From IMG/VR virus record IMGVR_UViG_3300050821_004237, positions 1-64,000 of that record: a DNA stretch of 64,000 nucleotides; one strand, 5' to 3'. The stretch is from a virus. The notes beneath the pieces were generated by a model. That model saw only the letters and a program-made list of their open reading frames with translations, was not told the DNA's origin and did no database searches. A program made the translations under genes and the position numbers. This document shows positions 6,412-13,167 of this stretch, in pieces. Numbering within the stretch: position 1 is the first letter of the stretch; every line of letters starts with the position of its first letter.

Positions 6412-7526
6412 CGCGCGGCCGAATTCCAACACTCGATGGGCTGCGAGCGGTGGCGATTCTAATGGTTATCACTTCGCACGCTACCAAAGGACGTATCCAG
6501 GCACTCGGACGCACCGGTGTGCTGCTGTTCTTCGCCCTATCAGGCTACCTGATCACTACGCGGTTGATTGATGAATACCGCAAGAGCGGCCACATTTCAT
6601 TGAGTAACTTCTACCTGCGTCGTATATTTCGTATTATACCGCCAGCGTTAGTGTATTTGGCTGTTCTCGCCGTAGCAAGCGCGATTGGAATCGTTATATG
6701 CACCGACAAGCCGATACTAGCCGCGATGTTTTTCTATGTGAATTACATAGATCCAGCAGATCATCTAGGCTTTCGTGCCGGTCATTTCTGGTCACTCTCT
6801 GTGGAAGAGCATTTCTATCTTCTATGGCCACTCGCGCTGATCACGTTTGGCGTGGCCAAGGGATGGCGCACTGCGCTGACATTAATATGTGGCGTAATCG
6901 TATGGCGCGCGCTCGATCACCATTTCAATATCCTGGCAGGAATATTCCACGCACCATGGCTGGTCTGGAATCAGCACGGGACCGATGCGGTTGTTGATAC
7001 GCTGCTGTGGGGATGTTCGCTCGCGTTTTTCTCATTCAAGTTAAGGCCGTGGATATCGGCTGGTATCACGGTTATAGGAGTAATTGCTCTGATTCTTTGC
7101 GTCATGGGATTGCCACCAGTGAATGCCAATATCGTACTGACCGCAGAAGACTTACTACCAGTGGTCATTTTAGGAGCTATCGTATCGTGTCCATCGAACT
7201 GGATAGGCAGATTCCTAGAACTCGCGCCCATGAGATTCATAGGCCACATCTCGTACAGCCTATACATCTGGCAGCAGATGTTTATTTGGGGGCCTGGGCG
7301 CACGCTACCTGTACCGCTCGGTATCGCCGCAGCCTTCGCATGCGCTTACTTTAGCTACCGATTTATTGAGCTACCAAATATTGAGTTTGGCCGAACAAAT
7401 GCAAGGAAATATATGTGCGTGATTAAGGACGTCATTTGCATGACGCTGGCGGTGGTTATAATTCTCGGCAGACATATTATGACGCCGATACTTGGGCCAA
7501 TAGATAAGGGTAGGAACGAAGCATGA
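6408..7526 (+). CDS. membrane-bound acyltransferase family 3 (OafA/YrhL-like)
   Basis: The 372-aa product has the AcylT_3 signatures: RIPTLDGLRAVAILMV with the R-x10-H motif (Arg13, His24), LLFFALSGYLITTRL, FYLRRIFRIIPPALVY and the catalytic-loop-like SLSVEEHFYLLWPL. About ten hydrophobic segments are visible. Family members transfer acetyl or other acyl groups to sugars at the inner membrane, for example to O-antigen in serotype-converting phages. It ends the plus-strand operon with ATGA overlaps on both sides. A role in altering the host surface to exclude other phages is inferred. Substrate cannot be told from sequence. A short downstream extension after the last membrane segment is normal. 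Confidence 0.93.
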   Translation: MTRGRIPTLDGLRAVAILMVITSHATKGRIQALGRTGVLLFFALSGYLITTRLIDEYRKSGHISLSNFYLRRIFRIIPPALVYLAVLAVASAIGIVICTDKPILAAMFFYVNYIDPADHLGFRAGHFWSLSVEEHFYLLWPLALITFGVAKGWRTALTLICGVIVWRALDHHFNILAGIFHAPWLVWNQHGTDAVVDTLLWGCSLAFFSFKLRPWISAGITVIGVIALILCVMGLPPVNANIVLTAEDLLPVVILGAIVSCPSNWIGRFLELAPMRFIGHISYSLYIWQQMFIWGPGRTLPVPLGIAAAFACAYFSYRFIELPNIEFGRTNARKYMCVIKDVICMTLAVVIILGRHIMTPILGPIDKGRNEA

Positions 7527-7693
7527 CCGACGATGAACGCGACGCGAGGCGCTACCGATGGCTACGCGATCATGAAGACGGTTATACCGTAATCAACGGC
7601 GAACTTGCTCAGGGCGAGAGCCTGGATAATATTGTTGACGAGCAAATTTGGCGCTCAGGCTATCTGCGCTCCAACCTTCCCGATCGACGTTGA
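7523..7693 (+). CDS. small conserved phage protein (56 aa)
   Basis: The ATG overlaps the acyltransferase stop (ATGA). The product ([20 protein letters not shown], then [10 protein letters not shown]) fits a common small phage protein type with an RYRWLR motif and a D-rich helix. Its last 39 bases overlap the 3' end of the convergent spike gene, so the two transcription units end inside each other. Function unknown. Confidence 0.7.
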   Translation: MTDDERDARRYRWLRDHEDGYTVINGELAQGESLDNIVDEQIWRSGYLRSNLPDRR

Positions 7694-9583
7694 GAATGCA
7701 AGAGTCAGAGCGCCGGTCGATGTCAACAGACCGGATGATTCAATGAGATTCAATCCATCGGTTTGAACTGAGGCGCCAACCGGGAGCCCTCCTCCTTGCA
7801 CCGCGTTTGAATCGAATACATAAGGGCCGTCGGATCCCGGTTGCCCACACACTACGCCATTCGTTCCCTCTACGCTGTTTCGATAGCACCACATCGTTCC
7901 GTAAGGAAAGGTCCCAATCGGGAAAGTGATACTGCCTCCGCCCATGAGAGTGCTATAGCAAACCTCGAAATTATTGAACGACGGAACAATGGCCTGCAGT
8001 GGGCTGTACGCATACTGGACTGATGCAACAATGGTCGTGTTACCGCGCCAGCTAGAGTTGCTAACATCGCTCTTCGGCTGCCACGCTTCATCGATTACCA
8101 GGGTTGGCTGGATGATAGAACATCCTTGCACCAACGAATCACTCACCGTGTAGAAAGAACATCCGGCGAAATTATTGCCAGCGTTTCCAGACTGTCTATT
8201 CGTCTCCGAGCAGTTATTTAGGAAAACATACTGCATGGCAGTACCTCCAGCGCCATCGATAAAGAACATCGTTGCGTTGCTGCCTGCCGAGACGCCGTAT
8301 CCTGAATTTGACCATACGTCATTATCGAATGTCATGCGATTCGATGCGGTCGCCCAGAAGAATCTGAAGCTGCTAGATCCGGTTCCTGAATGAATATAAG
8401 AATTTGGATTAATACCCTGCACGAACAAATCGAAACCCTTGTTGTTTGCGGCAAATCCTGCAGCGCTTAAATCAAATATGGGCGGCGTATCTCCAGGGAA
8501 TCCGATCAATGCGCTAGGCTTAGTGGTCGTATTCAACTCGCATACGGACCAGAACGTGTTTAGATCCTGATCGTTGTATTGCGGTACGGAATAAGTGCCA
8601 GATCGGAAATAACAGATCGCTCCCGCATTGGCGCTCTCCCCGTAAGTGGTACCGAACGCTTTCGTGAACGATGCCCATGGTGCTGAAATAGTTCCTGTAC
8701 CGCTCGAGTCGTTGCCATGCACCGAATCGACGAATATGAACTGAGCCGTGCTCGATGAGGTGCTGACGGTGAAGGTAATGGTTAGTGTATTTTTCTGCTG
8801 GTCGGTTACGAGGACACTCACAGTTGCGCCGCTCACTGCAGCGGTTGGCGTCCACACGAGGTATCCATAACCGGCAGTCGCGGCTTGCGCGAAAGACCAT
8901 CCTGGCTGCCATGCGCTCGCGCCTATGCTCATGCCAGGCGGTCCTGACAGAAGTTGATAGACATACGGGAATGCGCCGAAGGAGACCCCTAACGGAATCT
9001 TGTACTCGACCGGATTCTTCCCATCAAAGTATGCCCAATGGTGCCGCGCGAAGGCTCCAGTCTCTGAGTCTGGACGCGGATACACCTGGATCATGGGCTG
9101 CTTAGCTGAGATCCAGTGACCATCAGGGAAGAATCCGGCCGCCGGCGTTCCGGTTGGGCCTGTGGGTGCGGTGGGCCCCGTTGGAGCAGTCGGGCCCGTC
9201 GGCCCAGTAGGCGCCGTAGGTCCAGTGGGCGCTGTCGGACCGGTCGGCGCGGTCGGTCCCGTCGGATCGCTCGGGCCAGTGGGTCCCGTTGGCCCAGAAG
9301 CTCCGGTAGGTCCAGTCGGGCCAGTGATCGAAGCACCCTGCGTGCCCACGCCTTTAGCGCCAGTTGGCCCCATGGGCCCTGGGTTGCCTGGTACGCCCTG
9401 CTGACCTTGAGGTCCAGTTGGACCGACAGCGCCCGGAGCACCTGGCGCGCCGCTGCCGGTTGGACCGGTGGGTCCAGTACCGGATGGCCCTGTAGGGCCG
9501 GCAGGCGGGTCGGCCGATAGAGTCCCGGTGAATGGGACGGCGACGCCGTTGACTAGAAACGTGCCGGAGACTGTGGTGGTCAT
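7655..9583 (-). CDS. collagen-like tail spike / fibre (642 aa)
   Basis: The start is set at the ATG overlapping the upstream hydrolase stop (ATGA), not at an in-frame codon 28 residues earlier. Residues 1-28 are a short anchor-like segment, 29 to about 146 are Gly-Pro-Thr collagen-like triplets, and the rest is a large Ser/Thr/Asn/Gly-rich domain. The latter has [18 protein letters not shown], an Ig-like LVTDQQ segment and many short beta repeats typical of right-handed beta-helix spikes. Residues 150-642 are clearly paralogous to the spike at 32639-34282. Both end with GAQIA. Role: receptor or surface-polysaccharide binding is inferred. Confidence 0.85.
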   Translation of the reverse strand: MTTTVSGTFLVNGVAVPFTGTLSADPPAGPTGPSGTGPTGPTGSGAPGAPGAVGPTGPQGQQGVPGNPGPMGPTGAKGVGTQGASITGPTGPTGASGPTGPTGPSDPTGPTAPTGPTAPTGPTAPTGPTGPTAPTGPTAPTGPTGTPAAGFFPDGHWISAKQPMIQVYPRPDSETGAFARHHWAYFDGKNPVEYKIPLGVSFGAFPYVYQLLSGPPGMSIGASAWQPGWSFAQAATAGYGYLVWTPTAAVSGATVSVLVTDQQKNTLTITFTVSTSSSTAQFIFVDSVHGNDSSGTGTISAPWASFTKAFGTTYGESANAGAICYFRSGTYSVPQYNDQDLNTFWSVCELNTTTKPSALIGFPGDTPPIFDLSAAGFAANNKGFDLFVQGINPNSYIHSGTGSSSFRFFWATASNRMTFDNDVWSNSGYGVSAGSNATMFFIDGAGGTAMQYVFLNNCSETNRQSGNAGNNFAGCSFYTVSDSLVQGCSIIQPTLVIDEAWQPKSDVSNSSWRGNTTIVASVQYAYSPLQAIVPSFNNFEVCYSTLMGGGSITFPIGTFPYGTMWCYRNSVEGTNGVVCGQPGSDGPYVFDSNAVQGGGLPVGASVQTDGLNLIESSGLLTSTGALTLAFSTSIGKVGAQIA

Positions 9584-10146
9584 TGTAGATGCGCCTGTAA
9601 ATTCTTCGCCAAGAATGGCCCCCAACTCGCCAGTTTTGAGGGCGTGAAAAAATCGCTGTGACCGCACACGACCGGTAATCCGGTAGTGGCGCCGCAGTTG
9701 TAATTCGTGACTCGCTTATCGTTTCCGATATATCCGCCATGGCCCATGGCACCCCAGACCGGATCATCGATGCCGAGTTCTGCACCTAATTTTGCTGCCT
9801 CGGTGATGTCATCGCCAGAATTGTAGTAAACATCGATCCAGGGGCAGCGACAAATGATGTCCTGCTGAAGCGCCGCGTTTATGAACACTGCGCCAGCTAC
9901 TGGAGCGCCAGAATTGATCAATGAGTACGCGATCGCGCAGCCGTTCGAGTGGCCGATAATGATGTCGTCTTTGGCGATGTATGGGAGTAGCGTGCCGATG
10001 ATCAATGGATTAACGATTCGGGTTTCTACCCCTAATATATAGCCGTAATCAGGATACTTCACAGCCAAAGGAATCAGGTAAGAAATCAGCCCTTCGACCG
10101 GGCTGACTCCTTCCGTGTGAATTCCGTGTATTACGTGTACCGTCAC
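9580..10146 (-). CDS. alpha/beta hydrolase-fold protein, possible lysis esterase
   Basis: A GTG start overlaps the preceding stop (GTGA). The 188-aa product begins with a beta strand and oxyanion-type loop VIHGIHTEG, has the nucleophile elbow GHSNG near residue 66 and a late GHSDFF histidine, so Ser and His of a catalytic triad are visible. An Asp such as in YYNSGDD could complete it. It is short for the fold. Its place between the lysis genes and the terminal spike suggests a role in cell envelope breakdown or in spike-linked de-esterification. The substrate is not evident. Confidence 0.8.
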   Translation of the reverse strand: MTVHVIHGIHTEGVSPVEGLISYLIPLAVKYPDYGYILGVETRIVNPLIIGTLLPYIAKDDIIIGHSNGCAIAYSLINSGAPVAGAVFINAALQQDIICRCPWIDVYYNSGDDITEAAKLGAELGIDDPVWGAMGHGGYIGNDKRVTNYNCGATTGLPVVCGHSDFFTPSKLASWGPFLAKNLQAHLQ

Positions 10147-10409
10147 TTCGGCGCGAGCGCCTGCAGCTTCGCGACCAGCGCACTCAATCTCGCTTGAACA
10201 TCGGTATTAACGGTTCCAACTTCGGCAGTGGCCAGACCTGGAAGCAGCAGTTCAAGTTGCGATACCAAAATTGCGAAAGCAGGCCCTGCGCGCAGCCCAA
10301 TCTGAAGAGGATCTCCTGTGAGAACTGTATTGGCTGCGGCCTGCACCAATTGCACGGCCTGAATGAGCGTCGGCGCGGCGGCGACTAGAACGGGATTAGG
10401 CGTAGACAT
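10143..10409 (-). CDS. hypothetical helical virion/lysis protein (88 aa)
   Basis: The ATG at 10409 has GAGG 6 bases upstream and begins MSTPNPVLV, a start also used by two other genes here. The product is Ala/Leu/Val-rich and likely helical, with LIQAVQLVQAAANTVL and LLLPGLATAEVG stretches. It lies in the same frame as, and at the 3' end of, the lytic transglycosylase frame, so it could be an internal start product as well. Function unknown. Confidence 0.65.
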   Translation of the reverse strand: MSTPNPVLVAAAPTLIQAVQLVQAAANTVLTGDPLQIGLRAGPAFAILVSQLELLLPGLATAEVGTVNTDVQARLSALVAKLQALAPK

Positions 10410-11045
10410 AGATACCTCAGGGTGATTTATTTGGAATGAAATATGTACAGAGTGTGGTGATGAGACCGCCGATGGCAATTCCAAGGGCGGGACTTGGGGC
10501 TTTCGAAAGATACTGGTCACACGCGAGAATAACGACTTGCCCGAGGAACTGCCCGATGGTGGCGCCGATGACGACTTTTTGACCGGGGACCCAATTGGCT
10601 GGAGGGGACTCTGGATCTTGCACAAAACTCCTGGCACCGGTACATCGGCGACTATTTGAGTGACGTAGTTTCTGGTCTCCAGCGGCAGTGTAGCGAAAGT
10701 TCCTTGACTTTTCTGCCATTTACTTAAGTTTCCCGGCCCAAAATCGTAGGCAGCGAGTCCGAGTTGCCAATCTCCGCCAAATCGCTTGGCGAGGGAGGCG
10801 AGATAGGCGGTAGCGGTTCCGATGTCTTTAACGGGATTACTACCTGCCCCACGGAAAAACTGAGGGAGCAGCTGGAAGAGTCCGATGGCCCCGGAAGCGG
10901 GATTTCTAGCGCTAGGGTTAAATCTTGACTCTTGATAGCACTGGCGAGACGAGAGTCCAGTTGGGATGCCATTGTTAATCTCCGCGGCCGATATGACCGG
11001 TATCCATTTGGCGGCGTTTGGGCCATCGCGCCAGTTAGCGGGCAT
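10143..11045 (-). CDS. SLT-domain lytic transglycosylase (endolysin); real C-terminus uncertain
   Basis: An AGGA 6 bases upstream supports ATG 11045 (MPANWRDG) over four earlier in-frame ATGs. The product has the SLT lysozyme-like fold signatures: catalytic Glu39 in CYQESRFNPSARNP, then SGAIGLFQLLPQFF and GLAAYDFGPGNLSKW, within residues 1-135. It would cleave peptidoglycan. The frame has no stop until 10143, so it runs through a Ser/Pro-rich stretch antagonised by the holin frame and then into the 88-aa protein. That could be one 300-aa fusion, or the functional endolysin may be shorter through a missed frameshift. The overlap with the upstream membrane gene is 11 bases. Confidence 0.8.
   Translation of the reverse strand: MPANWRDGPNAAKWIPVISAAEINNGIPTGLSSRQCYQESRFNPSARNPASGAIGLFQLLPQFFRGAGSNPVKDIGTATAYLASLAKRFGGDWQLGLAAYDFGPGNLSKWQKSQGTFATLPLETRNYVTQIVADVPVPGVLCKIQSPLQPIGSPVKKSSSAPPSGSSSGKSLFSRVTSIFRKPQVPPLELPSAVSSPHSVHISFQINHPEVSMSTPNPVLVAAAPTLIQAVQLVQAAANTVLTGDPLQIGLRAGPAFAILVSQLELLLPGLATAEVGTVNTDVQARLSALVAKLQALAPK
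10417..10623 (-). CDS. probable holin, nested in another frame of the transglycosylase gene
   Basis: A GTG start at 10623 follows AGGAG at a spacing of 4. The 68-aa product has a short ESPPANWVPGQK segment, then two hydrophobic helices (KVVIGATIGQFLGQVVILA and LGIAIGGLITTLCTYF) separated by a short loop, and a short tail. The combination PxNWxPxxK before a hydrophobic helix recurs in phage holin-like proteins. In the lysis cassette this would form the membrane holes or control endolysin release. The gene lies wholly within the open frame of the transglycosylase; the other frame here is low-complexity Ser/Pro, so this frame is probably the functional one. Confidence 0.65.
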   Translation of the reverse strand: MQDPESPPANWVPGQKVVIGATIGQFLGQVVILACDQYLSKAPSPALGIAIGGLITTLCTYFIPNKSP

Positions 11046-11412
11046 GCCCATTCCTAAATAGCGCATCGACACGCTCATGCACCGCTCTGATGTCAGAGCG
11101 TGTAGCCATGCCGTTATCGAGATTTTCTTTGTGCATCCGCAAGCGTTCTTCCTTCATATCCTGCATGAAGGCCATCAGTTCAATGCGTGTTACCAGACTA
11201 GGGATTTTCTCTTCCACATCATTCACCATACGAATCGTTGCGTAAATAGAACCAAGTGATTCGATCACCTTGTCGTGGCTGTCTACCTTCACCACATACT
11301 TGCGCTGAATCCATCCATAAATACCGATGAAAATTCCAGAGACGGCGAGCGCGAACCAACTTAAGATCTGTATTGCCCATGGTGGTAGCGGGGTCGAGTT
11401 GTCGATTGCCAT
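11035..11412 (-). CDS. membrane-anchored coiled-coil protein of the lysis cassette (125 aa)
   Basis: The ATG shares one base with the upstream stop (TAATG). An N-terminal hydrophobic segment (residues 12-30, WAIQILSWFALAVSGIFIG) is followed by a charged, helical tail with DVEEKIPSLVTRIELMAFM and RAVHERVDALF. One anchor plus a long helix resembles inner-membrane spanin or accessory holin proteins, but no Rz signature is visible. It directly precedes the endolysin, so a lysis role is inferred. Confidence 0.65.
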   Translation of the reverse strand: MAIDNSTPLPPWAIQILSWFALAVSGIFIGIYGWIQRKYVVKVDSHDKVIESLGSIYATIRMVNDVEEKIPSLVTRIELMAFMQDMKEERLRMHKENLDNGMATRSDIRAVHERVDALFRNGHAR

Positions 11413-11912
11413 TACGTGCGCTGCAAAATGACCGCAATGGTTTGGCTTGCACCGAAGTGAAACCCACTCGCCCAGGTCCACACCGCCGAGCCTCCTGGCG
11501 TCCCGCCTGAGAATGAGGCCGAAGCGGCCGTAAAGAGCGCGGCGTTTAGACTAAGGGATGTCAAATACGATGAGCCAATCGTGCCGGGATAGCCTCGGAT
11601 GGTGAGATTCAAAGGAAATGGACTCGTTACGCTCGCTGCAATTTCCGTAACCGTTGAGCCATCGCCCAAAGTAGTCGGCGTGAGGCTGCCGAAGCCGCCT
11701 TGTATGTAGCCGTTAGATCCAGCCACGGGCGCACCGGCAGTTACCAACGTTAGGTAATCTGCCCCGGTGAATACGAGACGACTCACGCTGCCGGAATCGA
11801 CCACGAAAATTCTCTTCACAAGTCTCGAGACAGACCCAGAATCCACGATAAACATTCGCTTCGCTTGCCGCGTTGTGCCGCCGGAATCAACGATGAGGGT
11901 GCGCGCTGACAT
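11412..11912 (-). CDS. virion structural protein with VDSG repeats (166 aa)
   Basis: Starts directly after the upstream stop (TAAATG). The first 50 residues contain three copies of a short repeat, each close to (I/V)VDSGxxxRxxxR, similar to repeats I know from phage structural proteins. The rest is Gly/Ser/Thr-rich beta sequence with FHFGASQTIAV near the end. Probably a fibre-associated or decoration protein; exact role unknown. Confidence 0.65.
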   Translation of the reverse strand: MSARTLIVDSGGTTRQAKRMFIVDSGSVSRLVKRIFVVDSGSVSRLVFTGADYLTLVTAGAPVAGSNGYIQGGFGSLTPTTLGDGSTVTEIAASVTSPFPLNLTIRGYPGTIGSSYLTSLSLNAALFTAASASFSGGTPGGSAVWTWASGFHFGASQTIAVILQRT

Positions 11913-12578
11913 TTAGTAGTAGTAAAAAATATCGCCCGGTGAACCAGATGGCGTGCCACCCGGATCTGCTTGAATCGTGATGCCGGAAAGATTCCCAGCA
12001 AGCGGCAGATTTGCAGCCGGAACAGTGCCTGTATTTATATTTGATCCGTTTGCCGCGAAGGTCTCCGCATTGCTCTGCGCGGTCGCCGCCGCCGCACTAG
12101 CGAAGGACTCGGCAGAGGATAGGACTACCGCGTCGGCGGCGGTCGCGAAAGCTTCGGCATTCGCTTGCGCCTGAGCGGGCGCGGATGTATCGGCAAGCGT
12201 GACATTTGAGCCATCAGAATTGATAAGCGTGCGAAATCCCTGTAGCACGGCAACTGCGCCACCCCCCGATACACCGATCGATATCGTGAATGCGCCGCTC
12301 GTGTTATTTGCTATCGTCCAAATGCCGCCGACGCCTAAGGGGACAACATATGTAAGGTTTCCCGATAGCGTGCCGGAGAACTCTATATTAGGAGGTGTGT
12401 ACTGCGCGAGCGTGAAGGCATACGTGCCAGCGGACACACCCGTTACTACTATTCCGACGCTACCGCCAAATGCCGTATCGATAATCCCCCAATCGGCGTT
12501 GACTGGCAGGTCCCAATCGTTCGTGAACGAGCCTCTATCCGGCTGCTCAATATTCTTGTTAGGCGTGAATGTTGGCAT
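11913..12578 (-). CDS. tail fibre-type protein (221 aa)
   Basis: The N-terminus MPTFTPNKNIEQP...FTNDWDLPVNADWGIIDTAFGG is characteristic of a family of phage tail fibre or collar proteins. A beta-rich middle with GVGGIWTIANNTSGAFTI follows, then an Ala-rich helix (AQANAEAFATAADAVVL) and a Gly-rich end. It is the last gene before the plus-strand island. It probably forms trimeric fibres; receptor unknown. Confidence 0.75.
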   Translation of the reverse strand: MPTFTPNKNIEQPDRGSFTNDWDLPVNADWGIIDTAFGGSVGIVVTGVSAGTYAFTLAQYTPPNIEFSGTLSGNLTYVVPLGVGGIWTIANNTSGAFTISIGVSGGGAVAVLQGFRTLINSDGSNVTLADTSAPAQAQANAEAFATAADAVVLSSAESFASAAAATAQSNAETFAANGSNINTGTVPAANLPLAGNLSGITIQADPGGTPSGSPGDIFYYY

Positions 12579-12593
12579 AAGTTAACTCAAAAA

Positions 12594-12622
12594 TTGACTT
12601 TTTCGAGAAGCGGCTTTAGCAT
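12594..12622 (+). promoter_or_regulatory. sigma-70-type promoter for the plus-strand island
   Basis: TTGACT at 12594-12599 (5 of 6 to consensus), a 17-bp spacer, and TAGCAT at 12617-12622 (4 of 6). The expected transcription start, 7-8 bases downstream, falls at 12629-12630, on or next to the ATG of the first gene, so the mRNA could be leaderless. A GGAGG at 12624-12628 is only 1 base from that ATG. Confidence 0.6.
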
Positions 12623-12629
12623 TGGAGGC

Positions 12630-12938
12630 ATGAACCAGTTAGAAACTAGACAGGCAGTCCAAGCGGGCGTCACCGATTCGGTAGGCGCCTTCATCAAAGG
12701 CGCTTTCATCATGGTTTGCGTCTTCTCGTTTTTTAAAGCGCCTGGTCCGTGGCTACCTTGGCTCGCCGTCTTCGGAGTCATATATGGCGTGTTCGCGCTA
12801 GCAGACAGCAAAAATAAAGTTACATCATGGATCGGCGGCGCGCTTCTCTCGATCATAGGTTTCGTTTTCTTATTGGCAATTCTAGCCGCCGCTATAGCCG
12901 CAGTGTATTTCGTGGTCGCCGTATTGTCTGGAAAATAG
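12630..12938 (+). CDS. integral membrane protein, moron-type gene (102 aa)
   Basis: Encoded opposite to its neighbours and with its own promoter. The product has an N-terminal MNQLETRQAVQAG segment and three or four hydrophobic helices (GAFIKGAFIMVCVFSFF, WLPWLAVFGVIYGVFAL, IGGALLSIIGFVFLLAILAAAIAAVYF). No family is recognised. Small membrane proteins expressed alone from phages often act on the host envelope, for instance in superinfection exclusion, but this is inference. The start at 12630 could be leaderless. Confidence 0.65.
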   Translation: MNQLETRQAVQAGVTDSVGAFIKGAFIMVCVFSFFKAPGPWLPWLAVFGVIYGVFALADSKNKVTSWIGGALLSIIGFVFLLAILAAAIAAVYFVVAVLSGK

Positions 12939-12940
12939 TC

Positions 12941-13165
12941 ATGCACACCTTTTTCATTCTCATTCTGTCGTACGGGTTTCATCCTATTATCGACGGTGAC
13001 GGCGTGTGGGAAACAAAGATCGATTGTGTTACGGCCGGGCGAGTCAGGATTTCTGAAATTCACAATATACCGAGTGCAAAATGGAGTTGCCAAATGGCGC
13101 ATATGGAAATCGACAGTGCCGGGAAAATTGTCGTTAAGCAAGTTGGCGCTCCTATACACGATTAA
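12941..13165 (+). CDS. small possibly exported protein (74 aa)
   Basis: The ATG is 3 bases after the stop of the membrane gene. The N-terminus MHTFFILILSYGF is hydrophobic and could be a short signal or anchor; the rest is polar with two cysteines (KIDCVTAG, WSCQMAH) that could form a disulfide. It ends 3 bases before the stop of the convergent gene. No family is recognised. Confidence 0.55.
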   Translation: MHTFFILILSYGFHPIIDGDGVWETKIDCVTAGRVRISEIHNIPSAKWSCQMAHMEIDSAGKIVVKQVGAPIHD

Positions 13166-13167
13166 TT

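Noticed and set aside
9162-9404. Plus-strand VGPVGPV-type frames, also at 24972-25481 and 29950-30288
   Set aside because: They are antisense translations of Gly-Pro-Thr collagen-like repeats; periodic triplets keep these frames open by chance.
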